The translations under genes were made by a program, and so were the position numbers. From the NCBI RefSeq assembly GCF_002483225.1, contig NZ_DLHL01000023.1, forward strand, positions 1-24,942: DNA of 24,942 nt, given 5' to 3'. Source of the DNA: Gemmatimonas sp. UBA7669. Lineage in GTDB: Bacteria > Gemmatimonadota > Gemmatimonadetes > Gemmatimonadales > Gemmatimonadaceae. The notes beneath the pieces were generated by a model. That model saw only the letters and a list, made by a program, of their open reading frames with translations, did no database searches and was not told the DNA's origin. This document shows positions 15,864 to 23,217 of this stretch, in pieces (positions within the stretch are counted from its first letter, which is position 1; every line of letters begins with the position of its first letter).

Positions 15864-17053
15864 AGTGGCCCCTCCTGCAGCTGAAGCACGTTGCGCGCTT
15901 CGGGTACGGCGACTCGCTGCCCACGGACGAAGTGCAGAGCGGGCTCGTCTCCGTCTTCGGCTCAAACGGCCCGTACGGGACTCTTGGCCGGGCAAACACT
16001 CTCGGCCCTGCGATAGTAGTTGGGCGAAAGGGGTCGTATGGCAAAGTGAACTGGTCCGACGAACCTTGTTTCGCATCGGATACGACCTTTTACATCGACG
16101 CGTCCACCACGCTGCATAGCCTCAGGTGGCTCTATTGGCTCCTCCAGACCTTGCGTCTCGACCAGGGGTCTGACGAAGCTGCTGTGCCTGGGCTGAATCG
16201 CGAAGAAGCCTACGCGCGTCGGGTTCCGTTGCCGCCACCCAACGCGCAAAAGACCATCGCGCGATTCCTTGATTTCGAAACCCACAAGCTCGACAGTCTG
16301 CTCGCCGCCAGCCAGCGCGTCCTCGACTTGCTCGCCGAGAAGCGCAAGGCCATCATCGCCACCGCCGTTACGCGCGGGCTCGACCCAAAGGTGAAGCTGC
16401 GCGACTCCGGCGTGCCGTGGCTGAGCGAGATTCCGGCACACTGGGAGATCGAACGCGCACGCTGGCTCTTCCGCGAGCGCGACGTCCGCTCGACGACCGG
16501 TGACGAGGAGATGCTCACCGTCTCGCACCTCACAGGTGTCACGCCGCGGTCCGAGAAGGAGGTCAACATGTTCGAGGCCGAGACGAACGAGGGCTACAAG
16601 CTCTGCGAGCCCGGCGACCTCGTGATTAACACGCTCTGGGCGTGGATGGGCGCGATGGGCACCGCTCCCGTGAAGGGCATCGTCAGCCCCGCCTACAACG
16701 TCTACGAACCCGGCCCGCGCCTCACGCCCGCCTATATCGATGCGCTCGTCCGCCTCCCGGCGTTCGCCCAGGAGGTGACGCGGTACTCGAAGGGCGTCTG
16801 GTCCTCGCGCCTTCGGCTCTACCCCGAGGGCTTCTTCGAGGTCTACCTGCCGGTTCCGCAGCAAGGGGAGCAGCGCGCCATCGTCGCACACATCGCGCGT
16901 GAGACCGCGAAGCTCGACGCGGTGCGCGCGGCGACTGAACGCACCATCGCGCTGCTCAAGGAGCGTCGTTCCGCGCTCATCGCCGCTGCCGTGACCGGCC
17001 AGCTCGACGTGGCGGCGGTCGATGGTGCATACGGAGGCGCCGATGCGTATTGA
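15860..17053 (+). CDS. hsdS: type I restriction-modification specificity subunit
   Basis: A 397-residue subunit with two target-recognition domains. TRD1 covers residues 1-130 (SVFGSNGPYGTLGRAN, VVGRKGSYGKVNW) and ends in a coiled-coil spacer (ARFLDFETHKLDSLLAASQRVLDLLAEKRKAIIATAVTRGLD). TRD2 (about 190-335) ends in a parallel coiled coil (AIVAHIARETAKLDAVRAATERTIALLKERRSALIAAAVTGQLD). Each TRD reads half of the bipartite DNA target. The spacer repeats make HsdS pseudo-symmetric and open to half-swapping. Part of TRD1 (about 15940-16200) uses more A/T-ending codons than the rest, as expected for an exchanged recognition domain. The start is coupled to hsdM through ATGA; the end overlaps the ATPase gene by 11 bases. 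Confidence 0.92.
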   Translation: MKWPLLQLKHVARFGYGDSLPTDEVQSGLVSVFGSNGPYGTLGRANTLGPAIVVGRKGSYGKVNWSDEPCFASDTTFYIDASTTLHSLRWLYWLLQTLRLDQGSDEAAVPGLNREEAYARRVPLPPPNAQKTIARFLDFETHKLDSLLAASQRVLDLLAEKRKAIIATAVTRGLDPKVKLRDSGVPWLSEIPAHWEIERARWLFRERDVRSTTGDEEMLTVSHLTGVTPRSEKEVNMFEAETNEGYKLCEPGDLVINTLWAWMGAMGTAPVKGIVSPAYNVYEPGPRLTPAYIDALVRLPAFAQEVTRYSKGVWSSRLRLYPEGFFEVYLPVPQQGEQRAIVAHIARETAKLDAVRAATERTIALLKERRSALIAAAVTGQLDVAAVDGAYGGADAY

Positions 17054-18347
17054 TCTTCTGCGGGTGGAGAACTTCAAGGGCTTCTCACAACGCGAGCTCG
17101 CCTTCCATCCCGAGTTCAACCTCGTCATTGGCGAGAACGGCACCGGCAAGACATCCGTTCTCGATGCTCTGGCGGTGGCCGCGGGTAGCTGGTTCCTCGG
17201 CCTCCGCGGTTACGACAGCCGCCACATTCGCTCAGAGGACGTGAGGCTCAAGGGCAGCGAAGCGGAAGCGTCTGTTACGTGGGAGCAACAGTTCCCTTGC
17301 GTTGTCGAGGCTCAGGGTGTTGCGCTAGACCAAGTCCTTGCTTGGCGTCGCACTGTCGACGGCCCGGGCGGACGCACGACTTACCGAGAGGCGCGGGACA
17401 TCAAGTCCCTCGGAGAGCAGACCGAACGCGCCGTTCGCGAGGGCGAGAAGGTCGTCTTGCCACTCATCTCCTACTACGGCACCGGTAGGCTCTGGGACGT
17501 GCCGCGCGAGCAGAGCAAGGTTCGAATGCCTGCAACAGGAGGGTCCAAGACGCACCGGTCGCGGCTCGAAGGGTATCGAAACAGCGTCGATCCGCGGCTT
17601 TCCGTAGCCGCCCTCGTCAACTGGATTGCACAGCAGTCTTGGCTGACCTTTCAGCAGGAAGGCAGGGAGACGAGCACCTTCGCAGTCGTGCGGGATGCGC
17701 TCGTACGCAACGTCCAAGGTGCTCGGCAGCTCGCATTCGATGCGCGACTGGGAGAGGCTATCATTCACTTCGAGAACGGCAAGAAGCAACCGTTCATGAA
17801 TCTCAGCGACGGTCAGCGCTGCATGCTCGCTGTCGTTGGCGACATGGCGCAGAAGGCCGCAACCCTCAATCCGCACTTGGGCGAACGCGTACTTGCTGAC
17901 ACCCCGGGCCTGGTCTTGATTGACGAGCTCGATCTTCACCTCCATCCAACCTGGCAACGTCACGTCATCGAGGACCTGAGGACGACGTTTCCACGGGTTC
18001 AGTTCATCTGCACAACGCACTCACCGTTCTTGATTCAGTCGCTTCGTTCTGGCGACGAGCTCGTGATGCTCGACGGCCAGCCGACAGCACAGCTTGCGGA
18101 TCTCTCGATCGAGGATATCGCTCGCGGTATTCAGCGAGTTCCGGACACCAGTGTGAGCGCTCGATATACCGAGATGAAACAGGTCGCCAAGCACTACCTC
18201 GAGACCTTGGAGGAAGCTGCGAAGGCGCCGGCGGACAAGCTCGCAGACTACAAGCAGCGCCTTGCAGCGGGCATCGCGCCCTACGCCGACAACCCTGCGT
18301 TTCAGGCGTTTCTGGAAATGAAGCGCGCCGCCAAGCTCGGTGAGTAG
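17043..18347 (+). CDS. AAA/ABC-type ATPase, Septu PtuA-like
   Basis: A 434-residue SMC/OLD-like ATPase. ATG 17043 is selected over an in-frame ATG at 17022 because GGAGG (17033-17037) precedes it by five bases. MRIDLLRVENFKGF is the typical beta-strand start. Walker A is GENGTGKTS (30-38), the ABC-type signature is LSDGQ (254-258), Walker B is LVLIDELDLHLHP (D294, E295) and the switch His is CTTHSPF (H326). Followed directly by an HNH nuclease, this is the gene pair of Septu (PtuA-PtuB), in which the ATPase controls the nuclease during phage infection; a similar pair is the effector of retron Ec78. Here it sits inside a type I RM operon, between hsdS and hsdR. Other ATPase-HNH pairs exist, so the Septu label is by architecture. 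Confidence 0.8.
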   Translation: MRIDLLRVENFKGFSQRELAFHPEFNLVIGENGTGKTSVLDALAVAAGSWFLGLRGYDSRHIRSEDVRLKGSEAEASVTWEQQFPCVVEAQGVALDQVLAWRRTVDGPGGRTTYREARDIKSLGEQTERAVREGEKVVLPLISYYGTGRLWDVPREQSKVRMPATGGSKTHRSRLEGYRNSVDPRLSVAALVNWIAQQSWLTFQQEGRETSTFAVVRDALVRNVQGARQLAFDARLGEAIIHFENGKKQPFMNLSDGQRCMLAVVGDMAQKAATLNPHLGERVLADTPGLVLIDELDLHLHPTWQRHVIEDLRTTFPRVQFICTTHSPFLIQSLRSGDELVMLDGQPTAQLADLSIEDIARGIQRVPDTSVSARYTEMKQVAKHYLETLEEAAKAPADKLADYKQRLAAGIAPYADNPAFQAFLEMKRAAKLGE

Positions 18348-18349
18348 TC

Positions 18350-19084
18350 ATGCGCCCTGTCCGTCGAGGCGCCTCGCCGCAGAACCACGACTTCGACAAC
18401 TACAGGGATGCCTTCCCTCAACTTGTCGGCCGCCTTGGGTCATTCTGTAGTTTCTGCGAACGCCGCATCGCCACCAACCTTGCTGTCGAGCATATCCAAC
18501 CAAAGAAGGGGCCGTTTGCTCACCCGACGCTCGTCGGGCGTTGGGAGAACTTCCTGCTCGCCTGCGTAAACTGCAACTCGACGAAGGGCGACAAGGACGT
18601 AGGCCTTGCAGCCTTTCTGTTGCCGGATAGAGACAACACCTTCGTCGCCTTCAGTTACGCGGAGGATGGAGCCATCAGGGTTGACGGGGGGCTCTCGACC
18701 GTTGCTACGGCCCAGGCGCGAGCAACATTGTCGCTCGTGGGGCTCGACAAGCGCATCGCGCAGACATTCGACGAGAACGGGAAGCTCGTTGCGATAGATA
18801 GGGTATCGCAGCGCATGCAGGCCTGGCTTCTGGCCCTGACGAGCAAGGAAGATCTCGACGAGGAACCACAGTGCGCACCGCTTCGGCGTCAGATCGTTCG
18901 TACCGCAGTGGAGTCCGGTTTCTTCTCCATCTGGATGACCGTCTTCGCCCAGGATGCGGACATGCGAGGGCGACTGATCGACGCCTTCGATGGCACCCGA
19001 GGCAGTGGCTGTTTCGACGCGACCAACGTCCCCGTGCGACCCGCGCCGAACCCCGATGCCCTTGCTCACGGGGGAAAGGCGTGA
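18350..19084 (+). CDS. HNH endonuclease, Septu PtuB/TIGR02646-like
   Basis: A 244-residue nuclease partner of the ATPase, starting two bases after its stop. The N-terminus MRPVRRGASPQNHDFDNYRDAF and the zinc/HNH core agree with TIGR02646/PtuB proteins: CSFCERR (C33, C36), then AVEHIQPKK (E47, H48), WENFLLACVNCNSTKGD (C72, C75, N76). Cys pairs bind structural zinc, while His48 and Asn76 form the beta-beta-alpha-metal active site for DNA nicking. A helical C-terminal half (residues 120-225) likely contacts the ATPase. In Septu the nuclease is held in check by PtuA and damages DNA when released. The stop overlaps the RhuM-like GTG by four bases. Mixed GC3 resembles the ATPase rather than hsdM. 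Confidence 0.82.
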   Translation: MRPVRRGASPQNHDFDNYRDAFPQLVGRLGSFCSFCERRIATNLAVEHIQPKKGPFAHPTLVGRWENFLLACVNCNSTKGDKDVGLAAFLLPDRDNTFVAFSYAEDGAIRVDGGLSTVATAQARATLSLVGLDKRIAQTFDENGKLVAIDRVSQRMQAWLLALTSKEDLDEEPQCAPLRRQIVRTAVESGFFSIWMTVFAQDADMRGRLIDAFDGTRGSGCFDATNVPVRPAPNPDALAHGGKA

Positions 19085-19473
19085 CCGACCAAACCTCGCT
19101 AGAAGGCGAGCTGATCCTCTACCGCACCGCCGACGACGCTGTGTGGGTCGAGGTGCTCTACGAGCCCGAGACCTTCTGGCTCGACCAGAAGCGCATGGCC
19201 GAGCTGTTCGGCGTCGACGTCCGCACCGTCAGCTGCCACTTGAAGAGAATCTACGCCTCGGGGGAGCCTGGCCCGGAGGCAGCTCTCCGAAGGATCTGGA
19301 GAGCTCAGCGCGAGGGAAATCGAAGGCTAGGCGCGATCGAGTTCTACAACCACGCCGAGCAACTGTACGACAAGTTCCGCGTGCACCGAGACCACGAGTT
19401 CGAGAACGACTTCGAGGCTGACGTGATGCGCATCGAATCGAAGCGCCCCAAGAAGATGAAGCAGGAACCGTGA
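19081..19473 (+). CDS. shortened RhuM-family protein
   Basis: A 130-residue protein starting at GTG 19081, overlapping the HNH gene by four bases. The first 90 residues match the RhuM N-terminus: EGELILYRTADD, then WLDQKRMAELFGVDVRTVSCHLKRIYASGE (a helix-turn-helix at 33-62) and IEFYN. Full RhuM proteins are about 330 residues and continue with LDaIxxVGYRV-type sequence. Here that middle is absent, and the frame passes into HAEQLYDKFRVHRDHEFENDFEADV, then a Lys/Pro-rich end resembling the extreme C-terminus of RhuM. This looks like an in-frame internal deletion near 19330-19355 and not a frameshift. RhuM-like genes recur in type I RM loci, with an unproven role. The DNA-binding part may still work. 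GTGA overlap couples it to hsdR. Confidence 0.7.
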   Translation: MTDQTSLEGELILYRTADDAVWVEVLYEPETFWLDQKRMAELFGVDVRTVSCHLKRIYASGEPGPEAALRRIWRAQREGNRRLGAIEFYNHAEQLYDKFRVHRDHEFENDFEADVMRIESKRPKKMKQEP

Positions 19474-22400
19474 CGAGCTCGCCCCGACACTCCGAGGCCG
19501 CGTTCGAGACGGTCATCGAGCACCACCTTCTCGGGCACGGCTACGTCGCCGTCGCGCGCGAGGGCTTTGACCGCGAGCGCGCCATCTTCCCGTCCGTGGT
19601 CCTCGACTTCATCAAGGACACCCAGCCCAAAGAGTGGGCGAAGCTCGAAGCCCTACACGGGCCGAAAACGGGCGAGCAGATCCTCACCGACCTCTGCAAG
19701 TGGATGGACGCGAACGGATCACTCGCGACGATTCGCCACGGCTTCAAGTGCTATGGGCGCAAGCTCTCCGTCGCCTACTTTAAGGCCGCGCACGAGCTGA
19801 ACCCCGAACTTGAGGAGCGCTATGCAAAGAACCGGCTTGGCCTCACCCGCCAGCTCCGCTTCTCAACGCGCTCCGAAAAGTCGCTCGATGTCACACTTAG
19901 TGTGAACGGTATCCCCATCGCGACGCTCGAGCTGAAGAACGCGATGACCGGGCAGACCGTCGAGCATGCTCGGCAGCAATACAAGCAGGACCGCGACCCG
20001 CGCGAGACCATCTTCGAGTTCAAGAAGCGCACGCTTGTGCACTTCGCCGTCGACACCGACACGGTGCTCATGACAACGCGCCTCGCGGGCAGCGCCACCC
20101 ACTTCTTGCCCTTCAACAAGGGCGACGGTGGCGGGGCTGGCAACCCTGCCGATCGCCAAGGCCGGAGCTACCGCACCGCCTACCTCTGGGAAGAGGCGCT
20201 CGCTCGGGACAGCTTGCTCGACCTTCTTGCGCGCTTCCTTCATCTTCAGGTCGACGAGAAGCGCGACGATCAGGGCCGCAAGGTGAAGACCGAGCAGATG
20301 GTCTTCCCTCGCTACCACCAGCTTCAGGCAGTGCGCCTCCTCGTGGAGTCTGCTCGCACGGAAGGCCCGGGGCACAATTACCTCGTCGAGCACTCGGCCG
20401 GTAGCGGCAAGAGCAACACGATCGCCTGGCTCACGCACCGGCTTGCATCGCTCCACGACGAGGGAAACCGGCGCGTCTTCGACAGCGTCATTGTCGTCAC
20501 CGATCGCGTGGTGCTCGACCAGCAACTCCAAGACAACATCTATCAGATCGAGCACAAGCGCGGCGTCGTGCAGAAGATCGACGAGAGCTCGCGCCAGCTC
20601 GCCGAGGCGCTCGAGAGCGCCGTACCGATCATCATAACCACGCTGCAGAAGTTCCCCTTCGTCTCCCGCCAGCTGCTGAAGATGGCCGAGGAGCGCGGGG
20701 AGGCGGGCGCGGGGACGCTCCAGACCCGACGCTGCGCGGTCGTCATCGACGAGGCGCACAGCTCCCAGGGCGGCGAGACCGCGACGGACCTGAAAGAGGT
20801 GCTCGGCGGCGAGGCACTCCGCAATGAGGCTCAGAAGCGGGCTGCCGAGGAAGGTCGAGAAGATCTCGAGGAGCTGTTCCGGAGCATGGCCAAGCGCGGC
20901 CGGCAGGCGAACCTGAGCTTCTTCGCCTTCACGGCCACCCCGAAGCACAAGACGCTCGCGGTGTTCGGGCGCAGCGGCAAGCCGGCGCACCGCTACACGA
21001 TGCGGCAGGCGATCGAGGAGGGCTTCATCCTCGACGTGCTTAAGAGCTACACGACGTACGCGATCTACTTCCGGCTCCTGAAGTCATGCGAGGACGATCC
21101 GAACGTCGAGCGCAAGAAGGCGGCTCGCGCGCTGGCCCGCTTCCTCAAGCTCCATCCGCACAACATCGCCCAGAAGACTGAGGTGATGGTCGAGCATTTC
21201 CACGCCGGCCCCCGCCATAAGATCGGCGGGCGCGCGAAGGCGATGGTGGTGACAGGCTCACGTCTCGAGGCTGTTCGCTACAAGCAGAGCTTTGACAAGT
21301 ACATCAAGGACAAGGGCTACCCGATCAAGTCGCTCGTGGCCTTCTCCGGCGCAGTGCCGGACGACAAGCTCGCCAACGTCTTGTACACCGAGGAGGCAAT
21401 GAACGGCGGGCTGCGCGAGAAGGAGCTGCCCGAGAGCTTCGCCTCCCCCGAGTACCAGGTGCTCCTAGTCGCGGAGAAGTACCAGACCGGCTTCGATCAG
21501 CCGCTCCTCCACACGATGTACGTGGACAAGCGGCTCGCCGGCATTCAGGCCGTACAGACACTCTCGCGGCTCAATCGCATACACCCGGTGAAGGAGGACA
21601 CCTTCGTCCTCGACTTCGTGAATAACCGCGACGAGATCCGCGAGGCGTTCAAGACCTACTTCGAGGGCGCGGAGATCGGAGAGGAGGTCGACCCGACGCG
21701 GCTCTACGCCATCAAGGGCGAGCTCGACGCGGCGGGAATCTACCTCGACGAGGACATCGCGCGGTTCTGCGACGTGTACTTCAAGCCCAAGCAGAAGCAG
21801 AGCGCCCTCGACCACCAGGCGATGAACGCCGCGCTCGATCCCGCAGTCTCACGATTCAAGGCGCGCTCCGAGGAGAGCCCCGACGAGACTGAGCTGTGGC
21901 GTGGCAAGCTACAGGCGTTCCAGAACCTGTACGGCTTCCTTAGCCAAGTAATTCCGTATCAGGACTCCGACCTCGAGCGCCTCTACGTGTTTGTGCGTCA
22001 TCTAATGATGAAGCTTCCGCGCCGTGCCAGCGGAGCGGCCTACCAGTTCGATGACGAGGTCAAGCTCGAGTACTACCGGCTGCAGAAGATCAGCGAAGGG
22101 TCCATCGCGCTCAAGGACGGCGAGGCGCGGAAGCTTGACGGGCCGGCCGAGGTCGGAAGCGGCGTGCTGCGCGAGCAGCCGGTACCGCTCTCGCAGCTCA
22201 TCGACGTCGTCAACGAGCGCTTTGGGACCGACTTCAACCAGGCCGATCAGCTCTTCTTCGATCAGATCGTCGAGGCCGCCATGGGTGACGACGGCCTGCG
22301 TCGCGCGGCGGCCGTGAACCCGGGCGACAAGTTTGAGCTGCTTTTCAAGAACGTGCTCGAGCGGCTCTTCGTCGACCGAATGGACCAGAATGAGGACATA

Positions 22401-23024
22401 TTCGTTCGCTTCATGAACGATGTGCCCTTCCAGAAGGTGGTGACGTCATGGATGGCCGACGAAGCCTACCGACGGCTACGCACGCCTATCGCAGATACCG
22501 CGTCTGCCATGAACAGCCAGGTGCGCCCATTGCTGTCTGTTGTTGAGGCGACTCCGGATCAACGCTACAAGACCCACGTGCCGCTTGTACCGCTCAAGAT
22601 CGCAGCAGGCTCCTTTGGAACTCCGCAATGGGTTGGGGATGAAGGGCTCGAGTGGGTTGAGGTTAGCACAAGCCACCAACTCCGCCGCGGAATGTTTGTG
22701 GCACAAGTCGTCGGAAAGTCCATGGAGCCACTGATTCCAGATGGAGCTTGGTGCTTGTTTCGCGCTTCAGAAGCGGGCACTCGACAGGGCAAGATCGTTC
22801 TCGTACAGCTACGCGATGCGACCGACCCGGAAACTGGCGAGCGTTATACCGTGAAGCGGTACGTGAGCGAGAAGACGTCATCGGATGATTCGTGGCGGCA
22901 TCAACGAATTGTGCTTCACCCAGTCAACCGAGACTATCCGCCCATAGTGCTGTCAAACAGCGACGACGGCGACGTTAGTGTCGTCGCAGAGTTTGTCGAG
23001 GTTCTCGGCGCGACCAACACTTAG
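19470..23024 (+). CDS. hsdR: type I restriction subunit R fused to a LexA-like S24 domain
   Basis: An 1184-residue motor/nuclease subunit from GTG 19470 (AGGA at 19463-19466). Order: PD-(D/E)XK nuclease with IATLELKNA (E154, K156); helicase Walker A AGSGKSN (K314); DEAH motif VIDEAHSSQGG (D427-H430); FFAFTATPK; QTLSRLNRI; and the HsdR helical end at about FMNDVPFQKVVTSWMADEAYRRL (around 1010). HsdR translocates DNA and cuts unmodified invaders. The frame then continues without a stop for about 170 residues into a peptidase S24 domain: KIAAGSFG (A1046-G1047), VVGKSMEPLIPDGAW (S1084) and YTVKRY (K1129). The tail codons have much more A/T at third positions than the body. Helicase-S24 proteins occur, but this arrangement on a classical HsdR is unusual. 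Confidence 0.9.
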   Translation: MTSSPRHSEAAFETVIEHHLLGHGYVAVAREGFDRERAIFPSVVLDFIKDTQPKEWAKLEALHGPKTGEQILTDLCKWMDANGSLATIRHGFKCYGRKLSVAYFKAAHELNPELEERYAKNRLGLTRQLRFSTRSEKSLDVTLSVNGIPIATLELKNAMTGQTVEHARQQYKQDRDPRETIFEFKKRTLVHFAVDTDTVLMTTRLAGSATHFLPFNKGDGGGAGNPADRQGRSYRTAYLWEEALARDSLLDLLARFLHLQVDEKRDDQGRKVKTEQMVFPRYHQLQAVRLLVESARTEGPGHNYLVEHSAGSGKSNTIAWLTHRLASLHDEGNRRVFDSVIVVTDRVVLDQQLQDNIYQIEHKRGVVQKIDESSRQLAEALESAVPIIITTLQKFPFVSRQLLKMAEERGEAGAGTLQTRRCAVVIDEAHSSQGGETATDLKEVLGGEALRNEAQKRAAEEGREDLEELFRSMAKRGRQANLSFFAFTATPKHKTLAVFGRSGKPAHRYTMRQAIEEGFILDVLKSYTTYAIYFRLLKSCEDDPNVERKKAARALARFLKLHPHNIAQKTEVMVEHFHAGPRHKIGGRAKAMVVTGSRLEAVRYKQSFDKYIKDKGYPIKSLVAFSGAVPDDKLANVLYTEEAMNGGLREKELPESFASPEYQVLLVAEKYQTGFDQPLLHTMYVDKRLAGIQAVQTLSRLNRIHPVKEDTFVLDFVNNRDEIREAFKTYFEGAEIGEEVDPTRLYAIKGELDAAGIYLDEDIARFCDVYFKPKQKQSALDHQAMNAALDPAVSRFKARSEESPDETELWRGKLQAFQNLYGFLSQVIPYQDSDLERLYVFVRHLMMKLPRRASGAAYQFDDEVKLEYYRLQKISEGSIALKDGEARKLDGPAEVGSGVLREQPVPLSQLIDVVNERFGTDFNQADQLFFDQIVEAAMGDDGLRRAAAVNPGDKFELLFKNVLERLFVDRMDQNEDIFVRFMNDVPFQKVVTSWMADEAYRRLRTPIADTASAMNSQVRPLLSVVEATPDQRYKTHVPLVPLKIAAGSFGTPQWVGDEGLEWVEVSTSHQLRRGMFVAQVVGKSMEPLIPDGAWCLFRASEAGTRQGKIVLVQLRDATDPETGERYTVKRYVSEKTSSDDSWRHQRIVLHPVNRDYPPIVLSNSDDGDVSVVAEFVEVLGATNT
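22542..23024 (+). other. LexA/S24 peptidase domain within the hsdR frame
   Basis: Covers residues about 1025-1184 of HsdR. The segment VPLVPLKIAAGSFG closely resembles the LexA cleavage region, with an Ala-Gly bond at 1046-1047. The nucleophile is Ser1084 in GKSMEPLIPDG and the general base is Lys1129 in TVKRY. Spacing is 37 residues from Gly to Ser and 45 from Ser to Lys, against 34 and 37 in E. coli LexA. All three elements needed for self-cleavage are present. Whether it responds to RecA filaments is unknown. No helix-turn-helix precedes it; the HsdR motor takes that place. Confidence 0.85.
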
Positions 23025-23034
23025 AGGAATCACC

Positions 23035-23217
23035 ATGTCACCCTCATGCCCATGTCTCGCTGAGACTATGAAAGCGGATCCAAAAGTCGAAAGAATACTG
23101 AGGAAGCAAGCGAGCCGCCTTGGTATTCAGTCAAGGCACGATCGAGACTCTCGCTTCGATTCGCCATACTTCCATTCTTGGTCCGTCTCAACCGTAGGCA
23201 GATGGCACACAGAGTAG
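23035..23217 (+). CDS. small protein between hsdR and kinase
   Basis: A 60-residue frame from ATG 23035, with a strong ribosome site (AGAGGA, 23023-23028) that overlaps the hsdR stop and lies six bases before the start. The sequence begins MSPSCPCLAETMKADPKVER with a basic helix after it (ILRKQASRLGIQSRH), then DSRFDSPYFHSW. I recognise no family. The end overlaps the kinase start at 23202 by 16 bases, so it could couple kinase translation to hsdR. It may be a small partner of the S24 domain or the kinase, or only a coupling ORF. Ribosome-site quality is the main support. Confidence 0.45.
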   Translation: MSPSCPCLAETMKADPKVERILRKQASRLGIQSRHDRDSRFDSPYFHSWSVSTVGRWHTE

